A stretch of 64,000 nt of DNA from Zopfochytrium polystomum (taxonomy: Eukaryota > Chytridiomycota > Chytridiomycetes > Chytridiales > Chytridiaceae). The stretch is taken from assembly GCA_025765615.1 (NCBI GenBank), contig JAIVFJ010000029.1, forward strand, positions 186,001-250,000, given 5' to 3'. The position numbers and the translations under genes were made by a program. This document shows positions 54,029-64,000 of this stretch, in pieces. How positions within the stretch are numbered: position 1 is the first letter of the stretch; each line of letters starts with the position of its first letter. The notes beneath the pieces were generated by a model, which was given only the letters and a program-made list of their open reading frames with translations, was not told where the DNA came from and did not search any database.

Positions 54029-55219
54029 TGAATTAGGCACGACCGGACTGCCCCAGCCGCCGCCGAGATTCGACGCCGCCGCATCCTTCCCGTTCGAATA
54101 CTGCTTCCGCATGCCACCACCGGCCGCCGCCGAGAACCCAGACGCCAGCCGCGACGGCAGCCGCCCGCCGCCGCCGCCCTGCGGCTGCAAACTCGCCCTG
54201 CGCGAATGCGGCGGCGAACGGAACGCGTTCCCGTTCGCCGCCGCCGCCGCCGCCTGCTGCCGATGGTCCGGCCCTAGCCCGAGGCTCCCTAGCGAGTCAA
54301 ACAGGCTACGCGACGAGTACAGCGACGGCGGGAAGATCTTGGACTCGTGCGGGTGGTGCAAAGAAGGCGACTGGGGACGCTGCTGCTCGGATGATGCCGC
54401 GGGGATCGGCGCCGAAAACGTGAACTCCGTCGTCGAAGGAATCATATCCCCATCCGCCGCTGCCGCCGCCGCCGCAGCCGCCGACGGCTCCGACGCCATC
54501 GCTGCACTTGCACTTCCGCCGCTGTTCCCGCAGTCCACTGGCATCCCTCCCGCCGCCGCCGCAAGCTCCTCCGGCGGCGCACCAAACCCACCCACACCGT
54601 CCACCTCCGGATCCACGGTCCCGCCACCTCCCTCTCGCCGCACTTCGCGCAAGCTGGCCACCGTGCCGCGCAGCAGCGCCAGAAAGTCGACCGTCGCGGC
54701 GGACGTCGAGAGCAGATTCGCCTGCTTGACGCGCAGGAAGCCGTGCAGGTCCGTCATGGAGATGGTCATTGCGTCGGGGAGGTGCGGCCGGGTGGGGGGA
54801 GGCGGTTGCGTGGGGGAGCCAGTGGCGTTGGGGGAGGGTGTCAAGGGGGAGAGGGAGAGGGATTGGAAGCGGGCGGAGGGGCGGGCTCGGCAGGAGGGTG
54901 CCGGCGGCGACGGCGTGGAGCCGGCGGAGGCGGTTGGGGCGGCGGCGGTGACGGCGAGGAACTGGACGAGATCCTCGATGCACTGGACGTAGCCTTCTTC
55001 GAACGCCCGGGATCGGTGGCTCTGGGCTTCTTTGAACAGCTGGGTGACGGCTAGGGCGGCCGCCTTGAAGTTTGCCGTGAGTGGATCGCCGCTGGGTGCG
55101 GCGTTCGCAGGACTGCTTCTGCTTGTGCCAGCCGATGAGGCTGCTCCGCCGCCGCCGACTCGCAGATCCATCGCCAATCCGATCTTGGGGGAGGAGAGTT
55201 GAAGGCTTGAAGGCTGCAA
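53651..55219 (-). CDS. Disordered protein with HAPSTR1/C16orf72-like helical motif
   Basis: 522 codons, one exon. The most ordered part, residues about 49-90, reads NFKAAALAVTQLFKEAQSHR then EEGYVQCIEDLVQF, which recalls the conserved helix of the HAPSTR1 (C16orf72) family of stress-response proteins. A second ordered stretch is MTDLHGFLRVKQANLL. The remainder is Ala-, Gly-, Pro- and Thr-rich, with an alanine run and a run of ten threonines. The C-terminus has a basic KRVRWRRED that could be a nuclear signal. The first methionine (55219) or the one at MDLRVGG could start it. The family assignment is tentative. Confidence 0.5.
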
Positions 55220-55632
55220 AAGTATGCAAGCTGCTGAGGTTCCAAGCCGGCGATCGGGTGAAGCGTGAAGCGAAGTGTAATCTGAAAGAGTGTGAGTCTG
55301 TGGGCCACTGATCTATGGAGTTACTTTCGTTTCTTTTTTTTTTTTTGGAATTTTTTCAGCCAATCAAAAACAAACTTGTCACGCAACGGCCAAGTCGCCA
55401 CAGCATTTTTTTTTTTTTGATTGGTCGCCGTTGACTTGTCGGGGCGGCCCAGCAAGCACGAAAAAGCAGGGTTATGCAGGAAGAAAAAACGCACAGAACG
55501 CAACGTACCATTTTGGTTCAAGTGGAAGCGGCATAGGCAAAGAGAAAACGAGGCGTTACACTGGGCCAAACTGTGTTTCCAATACTGCTCAAAACAAGGA
55601 AGAGGGAAACCCTGAAGTCCACCAGCCATTAT

Positions 55633-57349
55633 TCACAAAAAGTCCTCGGCGACAGACGTCAGGGCGTTCAGCAGGGACGGGTCAAAAGTGAGGGGGTCCG
55701 CGTCCGGCGGGAGAACTGACGAGTCGACGACAACCGGCGCCGCCGTCGCGGGAGCTCCCCTTGCCGATGTGGAAGTCGCGATGGCGCTGGCGGTGGTGGC
55801 GGTGGCAGTGGTGGTTGTGGTGGTTGTGGTGGTCCGAGTGGTGACCGTGGAAGCGGAGCTGACCACAGACTTGATGGGTGCTTCGGCCTGCGTGCGGCTG
55901 ATTTCATTTTGTTTTCGATGGATTCGGAAGAGGGTTAGATCGAAAAAAGGCTTGAGGAACGTCGTGCGGTTCAACGTTGCACAACTCACCCAGAGCCTTC
56001 GTCCCTCCGCTGTTCCTTTCCCAGAGCCTTCACCGCCGGCGGCGGAGGGGCGGTGTCTTCCGGCTCAGACAACCCCGAAAAAACGGCCGCCATGGCCGCA
56101 GCGTCCGACGCCGCCGCTCTGGACCGCTTGAAGCCCGCCGACGGAAAGCTGCTGGAACCAGCGGCGGCACTGCTCGATGAGTTTGCCGCTGTACCAGCCG
56201 CCGCCGTTTGGCCAAGGGCAACCGCAGGCGGCAGCGGCACCTTTGGCGGTGGCGCCGCCGCCAGCACCACCACGGACCCGGTGTCGCCGTCCGCTGTTAC
56301 AAAAGAGCTTGTGGACGTAGCGGACGACGAGAGGCGCGAGATTGACGCGATGGCCTGGGAGCCTTCGACGGCCGGGATGCTAAGAGGTGCGATGCCGGCT
56401 GCGGAGGCGCGGCGTGGCTTGGGCGGCGGTGCGGCGGCGGGCGCGGCATTCAAGTCGATGAGGGGTTCTGGCGGCGGGGTGACGGGCACCTGCGCCCGCT
56501 CGTACGCCTCCTCTTCCTCTCTGCGGACCTTTTCGTCGATAACCTGATACACGGATTGAGCGTTCGTCAGATCCACACGACGATTCCGCAAAGAGGCGTG
56601 AGGAACCAAATACCAACCTTGCCCGTCAGCCGCCGCACCTCCTCCGCCGTCAGCGGCCTCGCCGACCTCCCCTCATCGATCCCCAAAAACGAATCGTCGT
56701 CATCGTCGTCGTCAAAGCCGTACCCCATCCCGCCGCCAGCCGCGCCCGTCTCAAAGTTCGGCACCCCGTGGTACAGCGGTCCCCCCCCTCCTCCTCTCCT
56801 CAGCGGTCCCCCGCCTCCTAACCCCGCCCCGCCTCCTCCCGCGGCCGGCCGGTGCGGATCCAGAAGAGCGCTCGACGCTCCCGCCGCCGCGCCAGCGTGG
56901 CCGTCCCGCCGGAACAGCGTCGCCATCCGCGACCAAAAGTCGGGCACGGAGAAGTTGGGGCCGGTCACGCTCCGCGGCGATGCGAAGGGGTCGATGCCGC
57001 CGGGCTGGCCGTTCAAGAGGTTCTCGAACTGAAGGGTGGGGGGACGGGGGTGGAAGAAAGGAGGAGATTGGGGATGTGGGGTTTAAGATGAAACCGGTGT
57101 TTGGATCGCGCGATCTCTTTATCGACTGGCACAAGGGTGGCTCTGAGGCGGGCTTTGGCGCCCGCTGGGCGATCTGGCAAGATCGATCCGATCCCAATCG
57201 TGCCTTACCTCAAGATCGTCAATCTCGTCGTAGTCGAAGGAGGGGACAGGAACCCTGCGGCTGTTTGCGACGCGGCCGGGCCACAGCCAAGCGAGTGCGG
57301 CTGGGCACGCCCCTTCCTCGCCACAGCAGGCTCCGAAACACGACTGCAT
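55633..57349 (-). CDS. Unrecognised disordered protein, four exons
   Basis: Exons on the complement: 55633-55897, 55990-56543, 56618-57028 and 57209-57349, phases consistent, giving 456 residues. The N-terminus MQSCFGACCGEEG is cysteine-rich and might be lipid-modified. Then come VPSFDYDEIDDLEFENLL, NGQPGGIDPFA, an Asp run (FDDDDDDDSFLGIDEG), LTAEEVRRLTGK and VIDEKVRREEEEAYERA, followed by Ala/Pro/Ser-rich sequence with an acidic/basic patch and a Thr run. A DPLTFDPSLLNALTSVAEDF ending is conserved-looking. I do not recognise the family. Confidence 0.6.
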
Positions 57350-57565
57350 TATCCCAATGTGGCGGCTCGGGGTGGTGGTTCAAGAAATCCTTAATGAACT
57401 GCAGAGAGCACCATCTCCCTAAAGCATTCGACGACCGCTATCTTCTTCATCAGCCGATGGATTCTCAAAGGATGAGGATTGAACTTTGTTTAATGCTCCC
57501 AACGTCAAACGGCGTAGCGGCCCCCTCGCGCGCGACGACACCCTCCCATTCATTGCATTCAACAA

Positions 57566-59059
57566 TCACTCTAGTATTGACGGATTCCGAGAAGCCCGCT
57601 CCAAACGCAACGCGCGCTGGTGGTACACTTTGCGCGTCTCGCGGTAGCTCTTTTGAAAGTCCTCCACCGACGTCTTGCCGTCCAAGAACGACTGCGCTAT
57701 GGACTCGGAAAGCTCGTCGGACTCTGTTGCTCCGGCTCGTATCCGACTTATTAGGTAGTCGGGTGCGAATCGCTGTTTTCACGGTTGGGCGAAGGGGGGG
57801 AAATGGGAATGCTATATATGCGACTTGGCCGTCGTTTTGCACTCAGTTTCCTCTTACCAGCAACTCATCCTGATATGTCCGGGTATTTGCATCGTACTGA
57901 CGTCGTTGCTCTGCTTGCAGTGCCTGCTGCTCTTTCAAAGAGGCACGGGCAGCCTCGATCTGGGTCTCGTACGCAAGGTTTTGTCCTGCCCAGGGAGAAA
58001 CAAAGATAAGCCGCCAAAAATAAGCCATCGGCAGCCTCACTTGCAATCTGCTCGTTGCTCGAAATGAGTTCCTGCCGTTGCCGGCGAGGTTCATGTGGTT
58101 GACTGAGAAGGAGTTGCTCAAACGCCCGTTCGTCGTTCATAATCTCTTCCAACTCTTCGAGGCTGGGGGTTGCAAGCGAGTAGTCAGAGGTGGCGCAGTG
58201 ATTCTCACTACCCCGATAAAAGACGTTTCGGGATCTTACCTCAGCTTGTCCAAGCCGTACGGATCTGAGGAGTACCCGCTCTGCTGGGGTGGCGGTGCTG
58301 CGTTCTGCGAGCTGAAACTTGGTTGACTGGCCCGGCCCATCCTCGCAAGATTTGGGTTCGGCGCATAAGTCGGCGGGATGGATGGATACCTGCGGTCGTT
58401 AAGTCAGTCCCCGCCGTAGTGTGACACTGGACATCAATATTCTTACCCAGCCTGCGAGCCCGCGCCATCCGGTGGAATCGGCCCACCCACCGCCGCGCGC
58501 ACTGGATTCCGCTCGACCAGCTCCCTCACGACCTCCGCCACGACCCTCGCCAGCGACGTCTGTGGCGACCAGCCAGTAGCCGTCAGCCGCTCGTGGCCCG
58601 TGATGAGCCCGGACGCGCCGATCCACGGGTGCGTGACGGCGCGGGCGGGGACGATACTGACGACGGGGGCTAGCTCGGGGAAGCTGGCGCCCAGGCGGAT
58701 CTGGAGGGCCAGCCGCGGGAGCGGGGAGGAGGCGGAGGCGGCGGCGGAGGGGGGGATCGGGAGGTCGAGTTCGAAGAGGGTGTCGCGCTCGAGCTCGCGG
58801 ACGGGCGGGAGGGTGGGGGTTGGGGCGAGGAGGGTGGCGATCTGCTTTTTGCGGCTAAGGCGAGCAACGTTAGAGATCGCACCAAGAGCCTGGCTTCTCA
58901 CAGCTCTTGGATCGCGGAAGAGCCACCCGATGGTCCTTGCGGCGATGGCGATGCGGGGGACAGCATCGAGTAGAGGGACGACGCCGCCATGCCGCTCGAT
59001 CCGCCGTCGGTGGAGGTCGCCGTCCCCGTCTGACCCCCAAAGCCCAGTGCCGCAAACAT
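57566..59059 (-). CDS. VPS37: ESCRT-I subunit VPS37 (UEV-like plus Mod(r) domain)
   Basis: Exons on the complement: 57566-57772, 57858-57985, 58041-58162, 58240-58389, 58447-58854 and 58902-59059. Phases agree, giving 390 residues. The N-terminal half is UEV-like as in VPS37A: KKQIATLL, LALQIRLGASFPELAPVVSI, and ARVVAEVVRELVERNPV. After a linker comes the Mod(r) domain: LDKLSLEELEEIMNDERAF, NEQIARQNLAYETQIEAAR, and the end FLDGKTSVEDFQKSYRETRK. ESCRT-I sorts ubiquitinated membrane proteins into multivesicular bodies, with VPS37 bound to VPS23 and VPS28. All introns are under 90 bases. The gene looks intact. Confidence 0.85.
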
Positions 59060-59294
59060 GAGTGCTCGTGGTGGGAAAGAAAAGAAAATACAGACAGGGT
59101 ATCGTTCGCTACCCCCGTTCCATTTAAAAATAAAACAGCGGATTGATTCTTACAGGCCCTAGCTATTAGTTTCCCTCTCCCGCCATTGAATCAACTGTTT
59201 GAATCAGCAACGCCGTGGAGCAGTACGATGATACAGCAATTCCACGCGCACGACCCTGGTAGTTAGACAAGCACCATCACCTTCACCCTCCCGC

Positions 59295-60325
59295 TCACGA
59301 CGCCGCCGCCCCCGCCCCAACCCCCGCCCCCACCCCCGCCGCTCCAAACGGCCGCATCTCAAGCTCCGGCGCGAGCGCGGGTGCCGCACCCTTGTGGAAC
59401 GCGCCAACCCACGCCTGCCCGCCGGCGTCCACGAATCGGCCCGTCCCCGCCGCGAGCCGGTTCCCGTCCCACGCATCGCCCGACAGCGACGACCCGTCCG
59501 GCCACGTGTACGTCCCGGCGCCGGAGAACCGGTTGTCGTGGAAGTTGCCGTCGTAGGTGGCCCCGCTGGCGAAGGTGAGGCGGCCTTGGGGGGGGGGGAG
59601 GAGGGGAGGGGAGAGGTGGTGAATTGGTCCGGCGGCAAAGGTCGTCGGACGGGGGGGAAAACCGGTGACGGTGCTGCAGAGGCACTGAAGCGATTACTCA
59701 CCTCGCCCGGCCATCTTGTCCATATCCCACATCCCCTCGTACGTCGACTCTTCACACGAGTACCGGCCCATCCCGTGCCGCACAATGACGACGTCGCTGC
59801 CTGCCGTCGGCGCCGCAGCAGCCGGTGCGCTGGCGCCGCCCTGTGTTGTTGCGGCCGTGGCTGGTGCACCCACGACGGCTGGTGGAGACGGCGTGACTGC
59901 GACCGCGGACGCCTCAACCTCCTTGTAGCCGCCCTCTGAAGCGGTGGTCGAGGGGGGAGGGGTCTGTTAGAAAAGGTGGCGGAATCGTGAGGTTCGAACC
60001 AAAGTCGAGTCGTTACCGTAACGCGATCCGTCCGGGAAAATGAAGATGCCAGTCTTGATGGCTGGCTGGGCTAAGAATGAAAATGGAGATGTAATGGATC
60101 GTTATTTTGCCATTCCCGACGATCCGGGGCGGTGGGTAAGCTGATCAAATCCCATCTTGACGAACTGCAAAATTGGTCCTCACAGGTGTCCGGCCTGCCT
60201 CCGGCGCCGGCAGCCGCGTTCGCTCCCGCGCCGGCAGCACCAGCTCCGCCCTTTCGAGCCTCTGGGCTCTTTGCGTTGCCGCGTTTGTTGCTGGCGTTCC
60301 CGTTGCCGTCGTGTTTGTCGGGCAT
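59295..60325 (-). CDS. MORN-repeat protein, intact copy
   Basis: Exons on the complement: 59295-59584, 59702-59935, 60017-60061 and 60184-60325, giving 236 residues. The start MPDKHDGNGNASNKRG is followed by an Ala/Gly-rich linker. MORN-type repeats read TGIFIFPDGSRYEGGY, GMGRYSCEESTYEGMWDMD, LTFASGATYDGNFHDNRF, and GAGTYTWPDGSSLSGDAWDG. MORN repeats often bind membranes or build scaffolds, and several belong to flagellar proteins, which would suit a zoosporic fungus; that link is inference. It is divergently transcribed from the gene at 60603, and the pair is duplicated at 61.7-62.7 kb. Confidence 0.75.
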
Positions 60326-60602
60326 ATCGGAAGACTTCAAACAACTTTTTTTTTCTTTTTTGACCAACTGCATTAACCGTGAACGTCTAGTTTACGAGGT
60401 AGCGCCGACAAAAGAGGAATTGACTTCGTAGTAGCAGCATTTCGATGAGAATTCGCCGCATTGTGTGAGTTGGAGGGTTTCAAAGTGTTAGATTACACTA
60501 TTAGAACAGTGTTCATTCGCTGGTGGCCAAACAAGAGTGGTGTGGGCTGACGAAAGACAATTCAAGGAGCAAGGCCAAGGATCGCAAACAACAAACAAAA
60601 GA

Positions 60603-61672
60603 ATGCGCGGCGGCCAGGAGAAAACTCTACCTCTTCCAGCCCAGGCGGCATCGACTCTGCGTCGATGGTACCGCAAATCGCTCCCGAACGAGCTCCGTCC
60701 CCGGATGCCACCAGCCCAGACCGTGCGGTGGCTGGCGGCCTTCGTTATCCTCGCGCTCCTCATCGCCGCCGACCTTCGGATCAAAGCGCTGATTGCAGCC
60801 GGGGGGCACCGCTCGCCCCAATCGGACTTTAGCACCGACATCAAGGGGAATCGCAGTTTCGCACAGGTGCAAGGCGAGCACGTGTGGCTCGCGGAGGAGG
60901 CGGTCGACGCGCTGGCGCGGCGGGCGGAGGCCGTGCTGGTCGATGAGGGGATGGCGGACGTGGCGGTTAATGGGAATTCGTACCCACTAGCAGTGTAGCG
61001 GGGTGACTGCGTACAAGGACTATGAAGGACGGGAGACAGTTTTTAGGGAAGAGGGGTTTTCATTTCTGCTTCCCTCTCACACCCTACTGCCTTTTATGCT
61101 GCCCAGGGGGAAAGACACTTTCCCAAATTTTAAGGATGCTTGGGTCACTTTGCACTCAAGTGCCACACTGCAGACAAATCCTCCCAAAATTCTGTCTGCC
61201 CAAATCCCAACAGCGGTGCCGACGCATGACGCAGGGGCGAGTCAAAGCGGTGCTCGCAGCCTCGGTGCCGCCGACGGTCTACGACCACGAAAAGATGTCC
61301 GAGCTGATGGACGCAGGGAAGCGACTCCCGCTCAAGTACGGACTCCGCGTCCTGGACGCGGCGCGAAAGGCGGGCGACTTGGTCGTTACGGTCGGGCACG
61401 GCGCGGACGCGAACGTACGGGTCAACACCATCACCAGCGTGTACGGCGACCTCGCCGACTTTATTGCGTGCGTCCGGGCTGCGTCACTGTCGAGGAATCC
61501 GTGGGACAAGCGGTATGCGGCGCCCGTCGCGTTCCGGGTGCCGTGCACTACCTTTCGCGGCTGGCGCGCGACGGGGATGCACGTGTACGGTGCGGACGCG
61601 TGCGACGTCGCCGGAGGCGTTGGGAAGAGGTCCAGAAACAAAAGTCGAGTTCGTGTTGGCCGACTCAACTAG
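60603..61672 (+). CDS. Type II membrane protein of unknown function
   Basis: Exons 60603-60992 and 61214-61672 give about 282 residues. One N-terminal helix (VRWLAAFVILALLIAADL) follows a basic start (MRGGQEKTLPLPAQ). The second exon has a conserved-looking core: VPPTVYDHEKMSELMDAGKR, AGDLVVTVGHGADANVRVNT and SVYGDLADFIACVRAASLSR then NPWDKRYAAPVAFRVP. The donor GTGTAG at 60993 is weak, so exon 1 may end elsewhere; the acceptor CAACAG is clear. I do not recognise the family. The region from the start through MRGGQEK is repeated at 62533. Confidence 0.55.
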
Positions 61673-61703
61673 CCCAGCCATCCTGCCCATATCCCACATC
61701 CCC

Positions 61704-62265
61704 TTACCGCCCCTCCCATGGTGCACGATGACGAAGGTCGCTGCCCGACCTTAGTGCCGCCGCAGCCGGCGCGATGGCACCGCCCTGAGCTGCCGCGGCC
61801 GGTGCGACCGCGACGGCTGCTGCTGCGGGTGCAGGAGACGGCGTGGTGGCAACCGCTGACGCCTCGACTTCCTTGTAGCCGCCATCTGAAGCGGGAATCA
61901 ATTTTGCGGGAGGTTGAGTGGGGAGGTTGACTGGGGTGGCAGAGTCGTGAGCAAAGCTGCTTCTTTACCGTAACGCGATCCGTTCGGGAAAATAAAGGCG
62001 CCAGTCTTGATCGCTGGCTGGGCTAAGGATGATCATGCAGATGTAATGGAAAACAAGGATCGTTGTTTTGTGTTTCCCCATGATCCGGGGGCGGTGGGTA
62101 AGCTGATCAAACCAAAAAACGGTCCTCACAGGTGTCCGGCCTCCTCCAGCTCCAGCGGCCACGTTAGCTCCGGCGCCGGCAGCACCAGCTCCGCCCTGTC
62201 GAGTCTCTGGGCTCTTTGCGTTGCCGCGTTTGTTGCTTGCGTCCTCGTGTTTGTGGGGCACGTCT
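61704..62265 (-). pseudogene. MORN-repeat protein, decayed second copy
   Basis: The minus strand repeats the pieces of the intact gene: MPHKHEDASNKRGNAKSPET at 62261, the Ala/Gly-rich linker, IKTGAFIFPNGSRY, and GGYKEVEASAVA. Past that point the sequence equivalent to GMGRYSCEES is partly deleted and shifted, ending in WDMGRMAG without the later repeats. Confidence 0.7.
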
Positions 62266-62532
62266 GAAGAACTTTAAACCTTGTTTTTTCTTGCTTGGCC
62301 AACTGCGTTCACCCTGAAAGTCTATTTTACAAGTTAGCACCGACCGAATGGGGAATTGACTTCGCAGTAGCAAGATTTCGGTGAGAATCGCCGCATTGTG
62401 CGAGTTGGAGAGTTTCAAAGTGTTCGAAAAACCAGCAGGGCAGTGGTCGTTCACTGAGAACCAAACAAGACTGGCAGACTGTGAGACAATTCAAAGCAAC
62501 GGCCGGGTGTATCCAACAAAAACAAAAAGGAT
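62266..62532. other. Duplicated divergent promoter region
   Basis: Aligns by eye with 60326-60602 (for example GAGAATCGCCGCATTGTGCGAGTTGGAG against the same words near 60450). Both lie between a MORN start and a MxGGQEKTLPLPAQ start. No gene. Confidence 0.55.
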
Positions 62533-62725
62533 GCACGGCGGCCAGGAGAAAACTCTACCCCTTCCAGCCCAGGCGGCATCGACTCAGGGAGGAGTTTTGG
62601 GGCGCGTTTGTCGAGTTGCTGCAAAATGGCGAGTTCAAGCCGCAGGAGGGGTCGTCGAGGCGCAGCAGGACATGATGGCAGGGAAGGTATCCAACTTCAA
62701 ATTTGTCGTCCGCGTGCACGAGTAA
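62533..62725 (+). pseudogene. Chimera: first codons of the type II membrane gene fused to an oxidoreductase tail
   Basis: Begins MHGGQEKTLPLPAQAAST as in the gene at 60603, then changes to FWGAFVELLQNGEFKPQ and, after a frame change, VVEAQQDMMAGKVSNFKFVV. That ending resembles the C-terminus of medium-chain dehydrogenase/quinone oxidoreductases (dGkikP...eAqxdmxaGKxxGKxVl). A recombination product, not a working gene. Confidence 0.45.
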
Positions 62726-62900
62726 TGGGCTTTCTTGTTTGGTTGCGGACTGTTGGGCAATTTCCTCTGTTTTTTCAACTTTAAAATAAGATCCGTCACC
62801 AATCCCTTTTCCGGTGAAAGCGACAAGCGAGCTCTCGTTCGTTCTTCCTCCATTAACTGCTTGCAGAAATCAGTTATTTTGAAAATCCTCTCGGGGCCTC

Positions 62901-62982
62901 CGACAACGGCAGGACTCGAACCTGCGCACGGAAACCGTAACAGATTTCTAGTCTGTCGCCTTAACCGCTCGGCCACGTTGTC
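62901..62982 (-). tRNA. tRNA-Ser (AGA)
   Basis: On the minus strand the 82 bases form an acceptor stem GACAACG/CGTTGTC with discriminator G. The D arm contains GCCGAGCGGTTAAGGC. The anticodon loop CTAGAAA carries AGA, and a long variable arm (TACGGTTTCCGTGC), typical of class II tRNA-Ser, follows. The T arm is GCAGGTTCGAGTCCTGC. No intron. Confidence 0.95.
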
Positions 62983-63133
62983 AACGACATTGGATAAGAT
63001 AAATATATTGAGAACCCTCCAATAACTGCAATATATTTGTTTTTGCCAGGATAATTATAAAATCTTCCAAGCATCAGCTAATTCTACCAACCAAAAAAAA
63101 AAAAAAAACGGAAAAAAAAGACAAAAAAAAGGA

Positions 63134-63715
63134 ATGGCCGTAACACAGCGGCCGCACCTTGCAGTGCCCACCCCTCAACGAGATCGCCCACCACGACGCG
63201 TTCCTCCTCCGCGCCCTCGCCGTCCTCGCAAGCGCCTTTTGGCCTCCTCTTCACGTACGACGTCTACTGTCTCGTCGGCACGGCCTTCAGCTTCGGCTAC
63301 TTTGGATTGGCCATCAACTACGTCGGCTACGAGATGTGCCTGCTCGTCGCGCTGCTCACGTGTCGCACCACCGTTATGGGCGTCAAAGAGGCCAGCCGGA
63401 GGTACCAGGGGGGACTGGCGGACCGCGCCTACGAGGGTCCTGCGCCGCGCGGCGCCGTGCATCGACTGGACCCTGCTGGAACCGGGCACCTGGGGCCTGG
63501 CGTTTGTCACGGTCCTGGCGTGGACCGTGCCGGTGCTGATGGTGCGCGTTTCGGTGGTGTCGGACGAGATGTCGAAGCTGATCCACCTTCCGATGTACTT
63601 TGTGCTCGGGATGGTTCAGGTTTTCGCGCTGGTGGAGGTGGCGCCGGGGAAGAGGTTCTGGGAGCGGGTGGTCGCGTCGGTGATCGCGTCGGCGTGGAAC
63701 TTGCTGTACCTTGAG
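63134..63715 (+). pseudogene. Multi-pass membrane protein, family M1, third copy (frameshifted)
   Basis: Pieces in three frames together give a membrane protein like the units at 1-3.1 kb: NEIAHHDAFLLRALAVLASAF, then after a one-base shift near 63239 LLFTYDVYCLVGTAFSFGYF, YEMCLLVALLTCRTTVMGVK, then after another shift near 63405 APCIDWTLLEPGTWGLAFV and further helices to LLYLE followed by GTAAGG at 63716. The motifs LTCRTTV and APCIDW.LL are shared with copy A. Either the copy is decayed or the sequence has base errors. Confidence 0.55.
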
Positions 63716-63775
63716 GTAAGGGAGGGATTGTACATATGTTCCGATCAAGTTGGTCATGACTCCATTTTAAGCGGA

Positions 63776-64000
63776 CTACAAAGTCGGTCCATTTAGAATT
63801 GTCAAAAGAGCACCCATGTAACATATTTTGATCGCAGCACCTCTAAGTCGTCTAGAATAGCAAATCAATCCTACTATTATTCCGCCCACCACAAAAAGTG
63901 AAGTGGCAGTTACAAGACCAATATCCGCAGGGCTTACCAGGTGATCCCTGGGATCCCACCCATGGTCTGTGCTTTCCCATAGTCTTTTTTCCCCACGAGC
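63776..64000 (-). CDS. WDPR-motif membrane module, third copy (runs off window)
   Basis: A minus-strand frame open from the window edge reads STDHGWDPRDHLVSPADIG, then a helix LFVVGGIIVGLICY and a basic end, with a stop at 63776-63778. A GTGCTG after CTTAGAG may be a splice donor. It matches the modules ending at 1557 and 3794 but lies on the opposite strand. Confidence 0.45.
   Translation of the reverse strand, partial: ARGEKRLWESTDHGWDPRDHLVSPADIGLVTATSLFVVGGIIVGLICYSRRLRGAAIKICYMGALLTILNGPTL

Noticed and set aside
53664..54992. Plus-strand open frame of 442 codons opposite the HAPSTR1-like gene
   Set aside because: It is the GC-rich antisense shadow of the minus-strand gene, composed of Ser/Pro/Ala repeats with no motif.

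Overview
This is a eukaryotic, fungal window, most likely from an early-diverging zoosporic (chytrid-like) fungus. Genes are cut by many short GT-AG introns (about 45-90 bases). The recognisable set is fungal: a BUR1/CDK9-type kinase, calcineurin A, an ESCRT-I VPS37 subunit, an actin and a tRNA-Ser. The repeats are chromodomain Ty3/gypsy, non-LTR, PIF/Harbinger and Mutator-like elements. The lineage is inferred; the intron structure and gene identities are read from the sequence.

Layout. 1-3.8 kb: two tandem copies of a multi-pass membrane gene unit (family M1), which returns at 63.1-64 kb. 4.0-5.0 kb: a decayed Cu/Zn superoxide dismutase-like gene. 5.0-6.0 kb: one half of a Harbinger transposon. 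6.0-11.35 kb: a full Ty3/gypsy element on the minus strand. 11.35-14.2 kb: the 5' part of a LINE. 14.3-14.7 kb: a gamma-glutamyltransferase remnant. 16.2-17.9 kb: a short internally deleted gypsy derivative. 18.8-32.1 kb: a PB1 protein, a METTL7-like methyltransferase with a pseudogene copy, the BUR1-like kinase, a membrane protein without a visible start, an actin pseudogene and an intact divergent actin. 32.5-33.75 kb: the other half of the Harbinger. 33.75-39.07 kb: a second full gypsy element, plus strand. 39.07-40.39 kb: the 3' part of the LINE. 40.5-45.5 kb: two paralogous eight-exon membrane genes (family M2) around a decayed GNAT gene. 46.1-62.7 kb: calcineurin A, several conserved or unrecognised genes, VPS37, and a duplicated MORN gene plus neighbour. 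62.9 kb: tRNA-Ser(AGA).

The main result is structural. The two full gypsy copies are inverted relative to each other and neither has a matching target-site duplication. Their flanks match crosswise: ACGCA with TGCGT, and TCGAG with CTCGA. Their LTR length types (363 and 356 bases) are also swapped. Reversing the 22.4 kb block 11354-33750 on paper restores both target duplications and rejoins in frame both the interrupted Harbinger transposase and the interrupted LINE reading frame. The block was therefore inverted by recombination between the two elements, either in the genome or in the assembly.

The gypsy element also carries features of its own: arrays of alternating GAA/TTC pentamers (heat-shock-element architecture) in the LTR, an 11-base self-primer match like that of Tf1, a CCCAAAC slippery heptamer between gag and pol, and a pol stop codon that abuts the LTR. 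A second theme is tandem duplication followed by decay of one copy, seen for actin, METTL7, the MORN unit and the membrane families.
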